This document shows, piece after piece, positions 34,217 through 43,474 of a stretch of DNA of 64,000 nucleotides (position 1 is the first letter of the stretch; every line of letters starts with the position of its first letter). The translations under genes and the position numbers were made by a program. The notes under the pieces are model-generated. The model was not told where the DNA came from, ran no database searches, and saw nothing but the letters and a program-made list of their open reading frames with translations. Location: assembly GCF_016185115.1 (NCBI RefSeq), contig NZ_JACPOF010000015.1, forward strand, positions 496,001 to 560,000. Reading direction: 5' to 3'. This stretch comes from Polaromonas sp. (lineage in GTDB: Bacteria > Pseudomonadota > Gammaproteobacteria > Burkholderiales > Burkholderiaceae_C).

Positions 34217-36457
34217 TCAGGGCGCAGGTCTCGCGCGCTGAACGCGAAGTACCAATGGCGTGCGCTTGACGGCCCGCATGACCGACGCAAGATGTACGCG
34301 GTCCCGCACCGCTATACCGAAGCGCAGCTCGGTTGCTTCCTGCGCACGTTCCTGCCCCATGTTGACATGCGTGATGTCTGCTTCCGCGATGGCAAGCGCG
34401 GCAGCCACTTTGGCCAGAACGCCCTTGCCGTTGGACACCGTGACCACCAGCGCCGTCTCAAATGTCCTGACGGGTTCGTCTGACCAGTCCACCGCGATAA
34501 ACCGTTCGCTGTCCCGGTGCTGCAGCCGTTTGGCAACTGCGCAATCGTCGGTGTGCACCACAAGACCTTCGCCGCGGCCAAGATAGCCCAGGATGGCATC
34601 GCCGGGTATGGGCTTGCAGCAATTGGCAAACACGACTGATCCGCCCTCGCTGCCATCGAGCAGCAAAGCTCCCTGCGAGACCGATTCATGCGAGGTGTAG
34701 CGCTCGCGGCTCATCAAAAGCGCGTCGGGTTTTTCACCTTTTTCCCCCAGCAACGCCACCATTCGCTTGGCGACCATGCTGGCAATACGTTTGCCCAGAC
34801 CGATGTCGGTGAGCAGGTCTGCACGCGAGCGGTTGCCGCTGAACCGCAGGATTTTCTCCCAGATCATGCGGTCAGGGCCTGTGTCCCCTGGCAGCCGGTC
34901 TATGCCTTCTGCACGCAGCGACTGCGTGAGCATTTTTTCGCCCAGGTCCTGTGATTCCGTCAGCGCCATGGTCTTCAGATAGTGGCGGATTTTCGAGCGG
35001 GCCTTGCCGGTTCTTACAAAGCCGAGCCAGCCGGGGTTGGGGTTGGAAACAGAGGCTGTGATGATCTCGATCACGTCGCCGTTGTGCAGCTCCGAGCGCA
35101 ACGGCACCTGCTCACCGTTGATTTTGGCTGCGACCGCACGGTGACCAATGTCGCTGTGGATGGCATAGGCAAAATCAACAATCGTGGCGCCACGCGGCAT
35201 GGCCATGATCTGGCTTTTCGGTGTGAACACATACACGGCTTCAGGAAAGAGGTCGATCTTGACGTGGTCCCAGAACTCCGCCGCGTCGCGGGTCTCGTGC
35301 TGGATGTCGAGTAGCGACTGCAGCCACTGGGTCCCGAGCCGCTGCGATGCATCGCTTTCAGGGTCGGCTGCCTTGTAGAGCCAGTGCGCTGCCACGCCCG
35401 ATTCGGCCACGACATGCATGGCCTCGGTGCGCATCTGGAATTCGATGTTGGTGCCAAAGGGCCCGACCAGCGTGGTGTGAAGGGACTGGTAGCCGTTGAT
35501 CTTGGGAATCGCGATGTAATCCTTGAACTTGCCAGGCAGGGGCTTGTATTGCTGATGGAGGATACCCATGGCCGTGTAGCAGTCGGTCAGGCTGTCAACG
35601 ATGACGCGGAACCCGTAAATGTCGGTCACCTGTGCAAAGGACAGGTGTTTCTCATCCATCTTGCGGTAAATCGAATAAAGCGTTTTTTCGCGTCCCGAGA
35701 GCTCAACGGTCATGTGGGCGGCTACAAAAGCCGCTTCAACTTCAGCCTGGACGCGCTTGATGACATCGCGCCGACGCCCGCGGGCTTTTTGCAGCGCCTT
35801 TGTCAGCGTCGCATAACGCCAGGGATGCAGATGCTGGAAGGAGAGGTCCTGCAGTTCACGGTACGTGGTGTTCAGGCCCAGGCGGTGTGCAATTGGCGCG
35901 TAGATATCCAGCGTTTCACGGGAGATCCTGGCCCATTTGGTACGCGGTACATCGCCCAGCGTGCGCATGTTGTGGGTTCGGTCGGCGAGCTTGATCAGGA
36001 TGACCCGCACGTCGCGGGCCATGGCCAGCAGCATCTTGCGGAAGGATTCGGCCTGGTTTTCCTCGCGGGTGTTGAATTCGAGTTTCTCGAGCTTGGTCAG
36101 CCCGTCCACCAGTTCGGCCACGGGCGCGCCGAAACGCTCTATCAGTTCCGGCTTGGTGACCCCACAGTCTTCAATCGCATCGTGCAGCAAGGCCGCCATC
36201 AGGGCCTGCGCGTCCAGCTTCCATTCGGCACATTGCTGCGCGACGGCTATGGGGTGGGTAATGTAGGGTTCGCCGCTGTTGCGGATCTGGCCCAGATGCG
36301 CTTCGTCGGCAAACCGGTAGGCCCTGCGTACGCTGTCCACATCTGACGCGCTCATGTAGTCAAGCTTTGCCGTCAGCGCGGCGAAACTGGCTGCAGCAGC
36401 ATTCGCGGCGGCGGGCGTCGGCTTGCTGGTTAACTTGGGCGAAAGCAGGGCGCTCAT
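34217..36457 (-). CDS. spoT: Bifunctional (p)ppGpp synthetase/hydrolase SpoT (RSH)
   Basis: This is a 746-residue long RSH enzyme. The HD hydrolase domain includes THPIAVAQQ (His68) and LLHDAIED (His92-Asp93, Glu96-Asp97), so hydrolysis should be intact. The synthetase domain has VTDIYGFRVIVDS and IPKINGYQSLHTTLVGP. A TGS domain (VYVFTPKSQIMAMPRGAT), a Cys-containing ZFD with FANCCKPIPGD and a C-terminal ACT/RRM domain follow. It sets (p)ppGpp levels in response to starvation. It lies downstream of rpoZ, as in E. coli, but is separated from it by a terminator, so it may have its own promoter. Confidence 0.96.
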   Translation of the reverse strand: MSALLSPKLTSKPTPAAANAAAASFAALTAKLDYMSASDVDSVRRAYRFADEAHLGQIRNSGEPYITHPIAVAQQCAEWKLDAQALMAALLHDAIEDCGVTKPELIERFGAPVAELVDGLTKLEKLEFNTREENQAESFRKMLLAMARDVRVILIKLADRTHNMRTLGDVPRTKWARISRETLDIYAPIAHRLGLNTTYRELQDLSFQHLHPWRYATLTKALQKARGRRRDVIKRVQAEVEAAFVAAHMTVELSGREKTLYSIYRKMDEKHLSFAQVTDIYGFRVIVDSLTDCYTAMGILHQQYKPLPGKFKDYIAIPKINGYQSLHTTLVGPFGTNIEFQMRTEAMHVVAESGVAAHWLYKAADPESDASQRLGTQWLQSLLDIQHETRDAAEFWDHVKIDLFPEAVYVFTPKSQIMAMPRGATIVDFAYAIHSDIGHRAVAAKINGEQVPLRSELHNGDVIEIITASVSNPNPGWLGFVRTGKARSKIRHYLKTMALTESQDLGEKMLTQSLRAEGIDRLPGDTGPDRMIWEKILRFSGNRSRADLLTDIGLGKRIASMVAKRMVALLGEKGEKPDALLMSRERYTSHESVSQGALLLDGSEGGSVVFANCCKPIPGDAILGYLGRGEGLVVHTDDCAVAKRLQHRDSERFIAVDWSDEPVRTFETALVVTVSNGKGVLAKVAAALAIAEADITHVNMGQERAQEATELRFGIAVRDRVHLASVMRAVKRTPLVLRVQRARPAP

Positions 36458-36531
36458 GCCTTTAATGTATCGCGGCAGCTATAAAACATAAACCGGACGG
36501 CCTTTTTGGTCCAAAACGTGGCGTGGAAAAC

Positions 36532-36562
36532 AAAAAAAGCACCGCATGGCGGTGCTTTTTTT
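36532..36562. terminator. Bidirectional intrinsic terminator between rpoZ and spoT
   Basis: Stem GCACCGC-ATG-GCGGTGC with seven A before and seven T after, 16 bases beyond the rpoZ stop. It should at least attenuate read-through into spoT. Confidence 0.88.
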
Positions 36563-36578
36563 GAAAAGTACGGCAGGC

Positions 36579-36782
36579 TTAACCGGGTACTTTTTTAAGC
36601 ATTTCCAGGCCTATCTTGCCGTCTGCAATCTCACGCAGGGCGGTCACGCCAGGCTTGTTCTTGCTTTCGATCTTGGCTGCATGGCCCTGGCTCAGCATGC
36701 GGGCGCGATAGGTCGCAGCCAGAACCAGTTGAAATCGGTTCGGGATTTTTTCGAGGCAGTCTTCAACGGTGATGCGGGCCAT
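36579..36782 (-). CDS. rpoZ: RNA polymerase omega subunit
   Basis: This 67-residue protein starts [21 protein letters not shown] and contains [12 protein letters not shown] and [17 protein letters not shown], the conserved omega core that clasps the beta-prime C-terminus. It is shorter than E. coli omega (91 residues), which is usual in beta-proteobacteria. It lies 35 bases after gmk on the same strand, so gmk and rpoZ are probably co-transcribed. Confidence 0.96.
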   Translation of the reverse strand: MARITVEDCLEKIPNRFQLVLAATYRARMLSQGHAAKIESKNKPGVTALREIADGKIGLEMLKKVPG

Positions 36783-36817
36783 GGTGTTCTCCGGTAATTC
36801 GGTAAATGAGCGGTAAC

Positions 36818-37444
36818 TCAGGGGATGTTCAGCGCTTCAAAAGTGTCTGCGCGAGCACGTCGCTGGGCGGCAAACTTCAGCCGCTGGGCGTGAACTATCG
36901 TTTTCAGGTCGAAAACAGCGCGTTCAAACAACTCATTGATTATAACGAAGTCGAATTCCCGGGCCTGGGCCATCTCAAGAGCTGCATTTTTCAGCCTCAG
37001 GTCGATGACCTCGGCCGTGTCTTCACCCCGGCGCTGCAACCTCGAACGTAATTCGTCCCAGCTGGGAGGGAGGATGAAAATCAGGACTGCATTGTTGAAG
37101 ATACGCTTGACGTTGATGGCGCCCTGAAAGTCGATCTCCAGGACCACGTCCGCGCCATGCATGATCCGCTCTTCAATGGTCTGGCGTGAGGTTCCATAAC
37201 GATGGCCGTGGACATGCGCCCATTCCAGAAAAGAGTCGCGCAACACCATGCCATCGAACTCTTCGGGAGACAGGAAAAAGTACTCCCGGCCATGCTTTTC
37301 CTGGCCACGCGGGGGGCGGGTGGTGTGTGAAACCGACGGCTGAATGCGCGAATCCAGCTCCATCAGCGCCTTGACCAGGCTGGACTTGCCCGCCCCGCTG
37401 GGGGCTGCAACAACAAACAGGTTTCCGGGGTAGTCCATAGTCAT
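36818..37444 (-). CDS. gmk: Guanylate kinase
   Basis: This 208-residue enzyme phosphorylates GMP/dGMP to GDP/dGDP with ATP. The P-loop is [19 protein letters not shown]-binding residues lie in [20 protein letters not shown]; the lid is near [10 protein letters not shown]. The ATG at 37444 is used, and a second Met two codons on is also possible. It lies between yicC and rpoZ, the usual beta-proteobacterial order. Confidence 0.96.
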   Translation of the reverse strand: MTMDYPGNLFVVAAPSGAGKSSLVKALMELDSRIQPSVSHTTRPPRGQEKHGREYFFLSPEEFDGMVLRDSFLEWAHVHGHRYGTSRQTIEERIMHGADVVLEIDFQGAINVKRIFNNAVLIFILPPSWDELRSRLQRRGEDTAEVIDLRLKNAALEMAQAREFDFVIINELFERAVFDLKTIVHAQRLKFAAQRRARADTFEALNIP

Positions 37445-37493
37445 TCAGGGGATTGGCGATGATTTTAGTTGGAAGGCCGGTTGGCTTTTGGGG

Positions 37494-38411
37494 CTATTCA
37501 ATGTTCTGGACCTGCTCGCGGATCTGCTCAATCAGCACCTTCATGTCCACCGAGATCCGTGTGAGTTCAAGAGATGCGGACTTGGAACCCAGCGTGTTGG
37601 CTTCGCGATGCAGTTCCTGAATCAGGAAGTCCAGCCGCTTGCCCAACTCGCCACCACCCTCCAGCAGGCGGTCAATCTCGTCCAGGTGGGAGGCCAGGCG
37701 CGTGATTTCTTCAGCCACATCAATGCGTATGGCGAAAGCCGTTGCCTCCGCCAGCGCCCTGTCCTGCGCGGCCTCGGGCAGGGCTTTGCTGTCCGGAAGG
37801 GCCATGGCCTCCTGCCATCGCTCCAGAAATCTTGCTTTCTGCTGCTCGACCAGTTTGGGGACCATGGGCACGGCCAGTTCAGACAGTTTGCGGAGTTGCG
37901 CGGTCCGGTCCACCAGCATGAGCTTGAGCCTTGCACCTTCCCGCTCCCGGGCGGCAAGCAGGTCTTTCAGTGCTTTTTTGGCCAGCTTGAGCAGGTCTTC
38001 GCTGTAGTCATGCGGTTTTTTGTCTTCGTTGGTCGCAATGCGCAGCACGTCTGCAACGCTGAGCGCTGCAGCCTGCGGCAGCCAGGCCTTGATGCTGTCT
38101 TCGAGCGAGCCCAGGCGCTGCAAAGTGGCCGAAGACGGCGCTTTCAGGCTGCTGGCCGATGCGCTTTCGATGGAGACGCGCATTTCAACCTTGCCGCGCT
38201 TGAGTTTGGCGACCAGCAGGTCGCGCAGCGCCGGTTCGGCCTGCCGCAATTCGTCGGGCAGCCTGAAGGCCAGATCCAGAAAACGGCTGTTGACAGAGCG
38301 AATCTCAACTCCCAGCCGGGTGTTTGTGTCAGTTCCAGCCTGTTCCTGCTCCCCGGAGGCAGCGGTGTTTGACTGGACGGCCGCATAGCCTGTCATGCTG
38401 TAAACTGACAT
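37494..38411 (-). CDS. YicC family endoribonuclease
   Basis: This 305-residue protein starts MSVYSMTGYAAVQ, the YicC hallmark, with EIRSVNSRFLDLAFRLPDEL in the N-terminal domain. The C-terminal DUF1732 domain contains FLIQELHREANTLGSKS and ISVDMKVLIEQIREQVQNIE. YicC proteins have been described as endoribonucleases acting on small RNAs, and their operon with gmk is widespread. The gene is divergent from the Ser/Thr kinase gene. Confidence 0.93.
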   Translation of the reverse strand: MSVYSMTGYAAVQSNTAASGEQEQAGTDTNTRLGVEIRSVNSRFLDLAFRLPDELRQAEPALRDLLVAKLKRGKVEMRVSIESASASSLKAPSSATLQRLGSLEDSIKAWLPQAAALSVADVLRIATNEDKKPHDYSEDLLKLAKKALKDLLAAREREGARLKLMLVDRTAQLRKLSELAVPMVPKLVEQQKARFLERWQEAMALPDSKALPEAAQDRALAEATAFAIRIDVAEEITRLASHLDEIDRLLEGGGELGKRLDFLIQELHREANTLGSKSASLELTRISVDMKVLIEQIREQVQNIE

Positions 38412-38498
38412 TAGTAGTACGCTTTTTGTAATAACGGGACCGTAAAAGCAGATAAAGCCAGTTTTTTTGTGGCTTTTTTAACGTCTGCTCATCAAATT

Positions 38499-39506
38499 AT
38501 GTCAAAGGCCAAACCAGCACCACTGCCGCCCGATACCGTGATTGGCGGATACCGGGTTGTACGAAAGCTGTCCGCCGGTGGTTTTGGTGTAGTTTACTTG
38601 GCTGTCGACAACGAGGGCCAGCAGGTCGCCATCAAGGAATACCTGCCGTCCTCGCTGGCAGGCCGTCCGCCGGGTGAATTGCTGCCGCAGGTCCAGCCCG
38701 ACAAACTCTCGCTGTACCGCCTGGGGCTCAAGAGTTTTTTTGAAGAGGGGCGTTCGCTCGCGCAGATCTCGCACGGCTCCGTCGTCAGCGTGCTCAACTT
38801 CTTCCGCGAAAACGAAACCGTCTACATGGTGATGAACTACCTGGAGGGCGGCACCCTGCAGGACTTCATCATCACCGCGCGTGAGCTCAAAAAGCAGAAG
38901 GTTTTCCGCGAGTCAACGATTCGCTCGCTGTTTGATGAAATCCTGCGCGGGTTGCGCATCGTGCACCAGCACAAGATGCTGCACCTGGACATCAAGCCGG
39001 CCAACATCTTCATCACCGATGACAACCGCGCCGTCATGATCGACTTCGGCGCCGCACGCGAGGTGCTGAGCAAGGAAGGCAATTTCATAAGGCCCATGTA
39101 CACGCCCGGCTTTGCCGCACCCGAGATGTACCGCAGGGATTCATCCATGGGTCCGTGGACAGACATCTACGCGATAGGCGCGTGCATTTACGCGACGATG
39201 CAGGGTTATCCCCCCAATGACGCGCCGCAGCGGCTTGAAAAGGACCGTCTGTCGCTTGCCTTGTCCCGCCTGCGCGGTGTGTATTCCGACAACCTCATTG
39301 AGGTCGTAGAGTGGTGCATGTCCCTTGACCCGCTGTCGCGCCCCCAATCCGTATTTGCCCTCCAGAAAGAGCTCAGCCGAGAGGGCGAACGCCGCTACAC
39401 CAAACTCACTGTCAGCGAGAAGGTGCGCCTTCAGTTCGACAACATGGTGTCGGATACAAAAAAAACCGCACGTAAAGCCACTGGTTTCGCGACCCGCTTC
39501 AAATGA
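38499..39506 (+). CDS. Serine/threonine protein kinase (non-RD, soluble)
   Basis: This 335-residue Hanks-type kinase starts at the ATG at 38499. It has a G-loop KLSAGGFGVVYLAVD (24-38), VAIKEYLPS (Lys46), a catalytic loop HLDIKPANIF (Asp164, Lys166) and IDFGAA (Asp182), then PGFAAPEMY. The catalytic Asp is preceded by Leu instead of Arg, so activation-loop phosphorylation may not be needed. There is no membrane segment, and the C-terminal basic tail ends [13 protein letters not shown]. Its stop overlaps the phosphatase start (ATGA), so kinase and phosphatase are made together. Targets unknown. Confidence 0.92.
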   Translation: MSKAKPAPLPPDTVIGGYRVVRKLSAGGFGVVYLAVDNEGQQVAIKEYLPSSLAGRPPGELLPQVQPDKLSLYRLGLKSFFEEGRSLAQISHGSVVSVLNFFRENETVYMVMNYLEGGTLQDFIITARELKKQKVFRESTIRSLFDEILRGLRIVHQHKMLHLDIKPANIFITDDNRAVMIDFGAAREVLSKEGNFIRPMYTPGFAAPEMYRRDSSMGPWTDIYAIGACIYATMQGYPPNDAPQRLEKDRLSLALSRLRGVYSDNLIEVVEWCMSLDPLSRPQSVFALQKELSREGERRYTKLTVSEKVRLQFDNMVSDTKKTARKATGFATRFK

Positions 39507-40405
39507 AGTTTTCCGTCTTCCAGGTCAGCCGCAGGGGAGGGCGCGAAAAAAACGAAGACCGCATGGGCTATTGCTACACGCGGGAATCGGGCCTGTTTGT
39601 GCTGGCCGACGGCATGGGTGGCCACCCCGAGGGTGAAGTTGCGGCGCAACTGGCCCTGCAGACGATTTCGGCGCTGTACCAGCGTGAGGCACGGCCCCTC
39701 ATCGAAGACACCACCGAGTTCCTGTCCAGCGCCCTGATGGCGGCGCACCACCAGATCATCCGTTACGCCAGTGAAAAAGGCATGCTCGACACGCCCCGCA
39801 CCACACTGGTGGCCTGTATCCTGCAGGGGTCAGGTGCGACATGGGTGCATTGCGGCGATTCGCGCCTGTATGTCGTGCGCGATGGCGAAATGCTCACGCG
39901 CACGCGCGACCACTCCTACCTTGAGCAGCAAAGTGCCGGGGTCATCAAGCTCGAACGCATCAACCGCAACATCCTGTTCACCTGCCTCGGTTCACCCACC
40001 AAACCGGTGTTTGACGTGGCCGGGCCCGTGGTGCTCCAGCAGGGCGACAAACTGCTGCTGTGTTCTGACGGCTTGTGGGGCAGCCTCAGTGATGCTGAAA
40101 TCGTCAGGCAGCTTTCTGCCAAAGGCGTGTCCGACGCGGTGCCTGACCTCGTTGAAAGCGCGCTGAAGGCCGGCGGCGACCACAGCGACAACGTGACTGT
40201 GCTGGCCATGGAGTGGGAGACCCCCGACGTGTTTGAGTCGACCCGTGGTGTGTCTACCGACAGCATCATGGACGGCGTGTTCGCCTCTACCATACAGGCC
40301 GGCGGCCTGGAAGCCGGGGGGGACGACCTCGACGAGGCGGCGATTGAACGCTCGATTGCCGAGATCAACGAGGCCATACGCCGCTCTGCAGCGCGCAAGG
40401 TCTGA
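39503..40405 (+). CDS. PP2C-family protein phosphatase
   Basis: This 300-residue metal-dependent Ser/Thr phosphatase has [14 protein letters not shown] (metal-binding E-D region), [45 protein letters not shown] and [12 protein letters not shown], the PP2C motifs in order. The last 65 residues form an acidic extension ending [15 protein letters not shown]. It presumably reverses phosphorylation by the coupled kinase encoded just upstream. Bacterial kinase/PP2C pairs of this form are often linked to type VI secretion, but no such genes are nearby. Confidence 0.93.
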   Translation: MKFSVFQVSRRGGREKNEDRMGYCYTRESGLFVLADGMGGHPEGEVAAQLALQTISALYQREARPLIEDTTEFLSSALMAAHHQIIRYASEKGMLDTPRTTLVACILQGSGATWVHCGDSRLYVVRDGEMLTRTRDHSYLEQQSAGVIKLERINRNILFTCLGSPTKPVFDVAGPVVLQQGDKLLLCSDGLWGSLSDAEIVRQLSAKGVSDAVPDLVESALKAGGDHSDNVTVLAMEWETPDVFESTRGVSTDSIMDGVFASTIQAGGLEAGGDDLDEAAIERSIAEINEAIRRSAARKV

Positions 40406-40509
40406 CGTTTCTGCCCCTAGGGGCGCCCGGGCTTTGCCGTCCTTTCTACAATACCCGGCGCTTCACTTCTTTTTCTTCAGGGCGGCCAGACCGCCGGAAA
40501 GCCCTTCAC

Positions 40510-41241
40510 ATGACCCAGTTTGTACGGAGCAGCGCGCGTGCTGCCGATGCCTTGCGCCCCGTTCGCATCACCCGCCACTACACCATTCACGCTGAAGGCT
40601 CGGTGCTCATCGAGTTTGGCGGCACCAAAGTGCTGTGCACCGCTTCGGTTGAAGAAAAGGTGCCCGGCCACAAAAAAGGCAGTGGCGAAGGCTGGGTCAC
40701 GGCTGAATACGGCATGCTGCCGCGCGCCACCCACACCCGCGGCGACCGCGAAGCCGCACGCGGCAAGCAGAGCGGCCGCACGCAGGAGATACAGCGCCTC
40801 ATAGGCCGTTCACTGCGCACCGTGTTCGATCTGAAAAAACTCGGCGAGCGCACCATCTACATTGATTGCGACGTCATACAGGCCGATGGCGGCACACGCA
40901 CGGCCAGCATCACCGGTGCGTTTGTGGCGGCCCAGGATGCCGTCAATACGCTGCTCGCGAGCGGCAAGCTCACCGTGTCGCCCATCCTTGACCATGTCGC
41001 CGCCATCTCGGTCGGCATCGTTGATTCGACGCCGCTGCTTGATCTTGAATACACCGAAGACTCCGCCTGCGACACCGACATGAACGTCGTCATGACGGGC
41101 GCCGGCAACTATGTTGAAGTGCAGGGCACGGCCGAGGGTGCGGCCTTCTCGCGCAAGGAAATGGACGCCCTGCTGGTGCTGGCTGAAAAAGGCATACGCG
41201 AGCTGGTGGTCATGCAGACAGCTGCACTGACCGCGGTTTAA
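40510..41241 (+). CDS. rph: Ribonuclease PH
   Basis: This 243-residue phosphorolytic 3'-5' exoribonuclease trims tRNA precursors. The sequence contains [36 protein letters not shown] with the phosphate-binding Arg, [15 protein letters not shown] and [19 protein letters not shown]. Length matches the family (about 238). It sits between the PP2C gene and rdgB, the common Burkholderiales order. Confidence 0.96.
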   Translation: MTQFVRSSARAADALRPVRITRHYTIHAEGSVLIEFGGTKVLCTASVEEKVPGHKKGSGEGWVTAEYGMLPRATHTRGDREAARGKQSGRTQEIQRLIGRSLRTVFDLKKLGERTIYIDCDVIQADGGTRTASITGAFVAAQDAVNTLLASGKLTVSPILDHVAAISVGIVDSTPLLDLEYTEDSACDTDMNVVMTGAGNYVEVQGTAEGAAFSRKEMDALLVLAEKGIRELVVMQTAALTAV

Positions 41242-41270
41242 ACGACCCGGCTTGCTGCGACGCCCACGCC

Positions 41271-41870
41271 ATGAAAATCGTCCTTGCATCCAACAACCAG
41301 GGCAAGCTGGCCGAACTGCAGGCCATGCTGGTGCCGCTGGGTGTGCAGCTTGTGCGCCAGTCCGAACTCGATATTCCTGAAGCGGAAGAACCCTTTCGTA
41401 CCTTTGTTGAAAACGCCCTGACCAAGGCGCGCCATGCGTCCAGACTCAGCGGCCTGCCCGCGCTGGCAGATGATGCGGGCCTGTGTGTCGACGCCTTTGG
41501 CGGTTTGCCAGGCGTGGACACCGCCTATTACGCGACGCAATTTGGCTACGCCAAGGGTGATGCCAACAACGTGAGGGCCTTGCTGGAGCAGATGGCCCAT
41601 ATCACCAACCGCCGTGCGGCGCTGGTCAGCACCCTGGTCGCGGTCCGTTCTGCGGATGATCCTGAACCCCTGATTGCAGCGGGCCGCGTGGTCGGGGAGA
41701 TCAGCCGCGAGCCGCTGGGCAGCAACGGTTTTGGTTTCGATCCGGTGATGTTCATCCCCGAATTCGGCAAGACCTTTGCGCAACTGCTGGTGGAGGTCAA
41801 GAACGCCAACAGCCATCGGGGGAAAGCTGCACAGCAAATGATGGCCTTGATGCGCGAACGCTGGTTTTAG
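41271..41870 (+). CDS. rdgB: Non-canonical purine NTP pyrophosphatase (RdgB/HAM1)
   Basis: This 199-residue house-cleaning enzyme hydrolyses dITP, ITP and XTP. Signatures are IVLASNNQGKLAELQAML at the start, ADDAGLCVDAFGGLPGVDTA with the metal-binding Asp pair, and GSNGFGFDPVMFIPEFGKTF and NSHRGKAAQQMM near the end. It lies 29 bases after rph. A REP-like repeat starts 4 bases after its stop. Confidence 0.95.
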   Translation: MKIVLASNNQGKLAELQAMLVPLGVQLVRQSELDIPEAEEPFRTFVENALTKARHASRLSGLPALADDAGLCVDAFGGLPGVDTAYYATQFGYAKGDANNVRALLEQMAHITNRRAALVSTLVAVRSADDPEPLIAAGRVVGEISREPLGSNGFGFDPVMFIPEFGKTFAQLLVEVKNANSHRGKAAQQMMALMRERWF

Positions 41871-41874
41871 ATAT

Positions 41875-41975
41875 GGCTCCCCCCGTTGCCTTCGCACTGC
41901 GTGTCGCGGCCTCCCCCTCAGGGGCGACACCAGCAGCCCGGCTAAGCCGGTTCCGCGGTGTCTGCTTGTATGGAG
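41875..41975 (+). repeat. REP-like GC-rich dispersed repeat, copy 2
   Basis: The repeat contains CCCCCTCAGGGG and GCCCGGCTAAGCCGG stem-forming blocks. It aligns with the reverse complement of 12847-12938 and, in its first half, with 62771-62846. Confidence 0.75.
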
Positions 41976-42021
41976 CCCGGTCGCCTGGCATGGCATCCCG
42001 CTTGCGGCATAAGGCTTTGAG

Positions 42022-43200
42022 GTGAAAGACATCCAGCACTACATGCGCAATGGCACGCTGCAGCTCAGCGCCTTGCCGCCACTGTCGCTTTATGTGCATC
42101 TGCCCTGGTGCCTCAAGAAGTGCCCTTACTGCGACTTCAATTCGCATGAGGTGTCCAGTGAGATGCCCGAGCAGCGCTACATCGACGCGCTGATTGCCGA
42201 TCTCGATGCATCGCTGCCGTTGATCTGGGGCCGCATGGTGCACAGCATCTTCATAGGCGGTGGTACGCCCAGCCTGTTTTCACCGCGGGCCATAGACCGG
42301 CTGCTGGGCGACATTCGTGCGCGGCTCAAACTGGCGCCAGATTGCGAGATCACGCTTGAAGCCAACCCCGGCACGTTCGAGAAAGACCGTTTCAGGGCCT
42401 TTCGCAGCGCCGGGGTCACGCGCCTGTCGATTGGCGTGCAGAGTTTTGACGATGCACACCTCAAGGTGCTGGGTCGCGTACATGACCGTGCTCAGGCCAT
42501 TGCAGCGGTTGAAGAGGCCGCCCAGGCCTTTGATACCTTCAACCTCGACATCATGTATGCGCTGCCCGGCCAGACGATTGAAAACCTTGAAGCCGATATG
42601 CGCCAGGCGCTGGCGTTGAACCCGCCGCACATCTCGATTTACCACCTGACGATTGAGCCCAACACCTATTTTGCGAAGTTCCCGCCTGCCATTCCCGAAG
42701 ACGACACGGCTTACGCCATGCTGGACCGGATCACCGAGATGACAGCAGTGGCGGGCTTGGCGCGTTATGAAGTTTCTGCCTACGCCAAGCCAGGGCACAA
42801 GTGTTTTCACAACGTCAACTACTGGCAGTTTGGTGATTACCTCGGCATAGGCGCAGGCGCGCACAGCAAGCTCAGTTTTGCGCACCGTGTGGTGCGGCAG
42901 GTGCGCTATCGCGAACCCAAACTTTATATGGACAAGGCCCTGCAAGGTAGTGCCGTGACGCAGGACACGGAAGTCAGCCGGGCAGACCTGCCTTTCGAAT
43001 TCATGCTTAATGCATTGCGACTGAAAGAAGGTTTCAGGCTGCAGGATTTTTCAGAGAAGACCGGTCTGCCCATCACGGCCATACAGCAGGGCCTGCAGGA
43101 AGCCGAGACCAAGGGTTTGATAGAACGCGATTTTGTACGCGTCAAACCCACCGAACGCGGTTTTGATTTTTTAAACGATCTGCAGTCGCTGTTCCTGTAG
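42022..43200 (+). CDS. hemW: HemW, radical SAM heme chaperone
   Basis: This is a 392-residue coproporphyrinogen III oxidase-like protein. The GTG at 42022 is preferred because the short N-terminal part before LSALPPLSLYVHLPWCLKKC looks normal for this family. The radical SAM cluster is CLKKCPYC, then GGGTPSLFS, SIGVQSFDDAHLKVLGR, and the tail domain RYEVSAYAKPGHKCFHN. The HNVNYW motif and the Cys ahead of it favour HemW, which transfers heme to respiratory enzymes, over true HemN. It lies downstream of rdgB beyond a REP-like repeat. Confidence 0.92.
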   Translation: MKDIQHYMRNGTLQLSALPPLSLYVHLPWCLKKCPYCDFNSHEVSSEMPEQRYIDALIADLDASLPLIWGRMVHSIFIGGGTPSLFSPRAIDRLLGDIRARLKLAPDCEITLEANPGTFEKDRFRAFRSAGVTRLSIGVQSFDDAHLKVLGRVHDRAQAIAAVEEAAQAFDTFNLDIMYALPGQTIENLEADMRQALALNPPHISIYHLTIEPNTYFAKFPPAIPEDDTAYAMLDRITEMTAVAGLARYEVSAYAKPGHKCFHNVNYWQFGDYLGIGAGAHSKLSFAHRVVRQVRYREPKLYMDKALQGSAVTQDTEVSRADLPFEFMLNALRLKEGFRLQDFSEKTGLPITAIQQGLQEAETKGLIERDFVRVKPTERGFDFLNDLQSLFL

Positions 43201-43231
43201 CGTCACAATTGCCCAGCCGCCAAAAGTCACT

Positions 43232-43456
43232 ATGGAAACTTCAAGCATCATTCTTCTCGCCGTCACGGCCTCCATCAGCTTTTGTCTGGGCCGCACGGTT
43301 GTTTATTTTCGAGACAAAAAACGCAAGGCTGAGAAAGAGCGTCTGGAGGCTCTGGCAGCCAAAGCCAGGCGTGACGCACCACCCGAGGCAGAATCAAAAA
43401 ACAAGAGCAAACGCAAACGCCAGCTCAGCCAGCAAGGCCAGCAGAAAGCTGACTGA
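43232..43456 (+). CDS. Small membrane-anchored protein, 74 residues, unknown
   Basis: I do not recognise this protein. An N-terminal hydrophobic segment (SSIILLAVTASISFCLG, about residues 4-20) is followed by a very charged helix rich in Lys, Arg, Glu and Ala (DKKRKAEKERLEALAAKARR) and a Gln/Lys tail. It looks like a single-pass inner-membrane protein with a cytosolic coiled coil. It follows hemW by 31 bases on the same strand. No clear ribosome site is present. Confidence 0.6.
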   Translation: METSSIILLAVTASISFCLGRTVVYFRDKKRKAEKERLEALAAKARRDAPPEAESKNKSKRKRQLSQQGQQKAD

Positions 43457-43474
43457 CAGCGTGGGCCAGGCGGC

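Noticed and set aside
40413..40424. Palindrome GCCCCTAGGGGC after the PP2C gene considered as terminator
   Set aside because: There is no loop of usable size and no T-run; it is too short in GC-rich DNA to claim.
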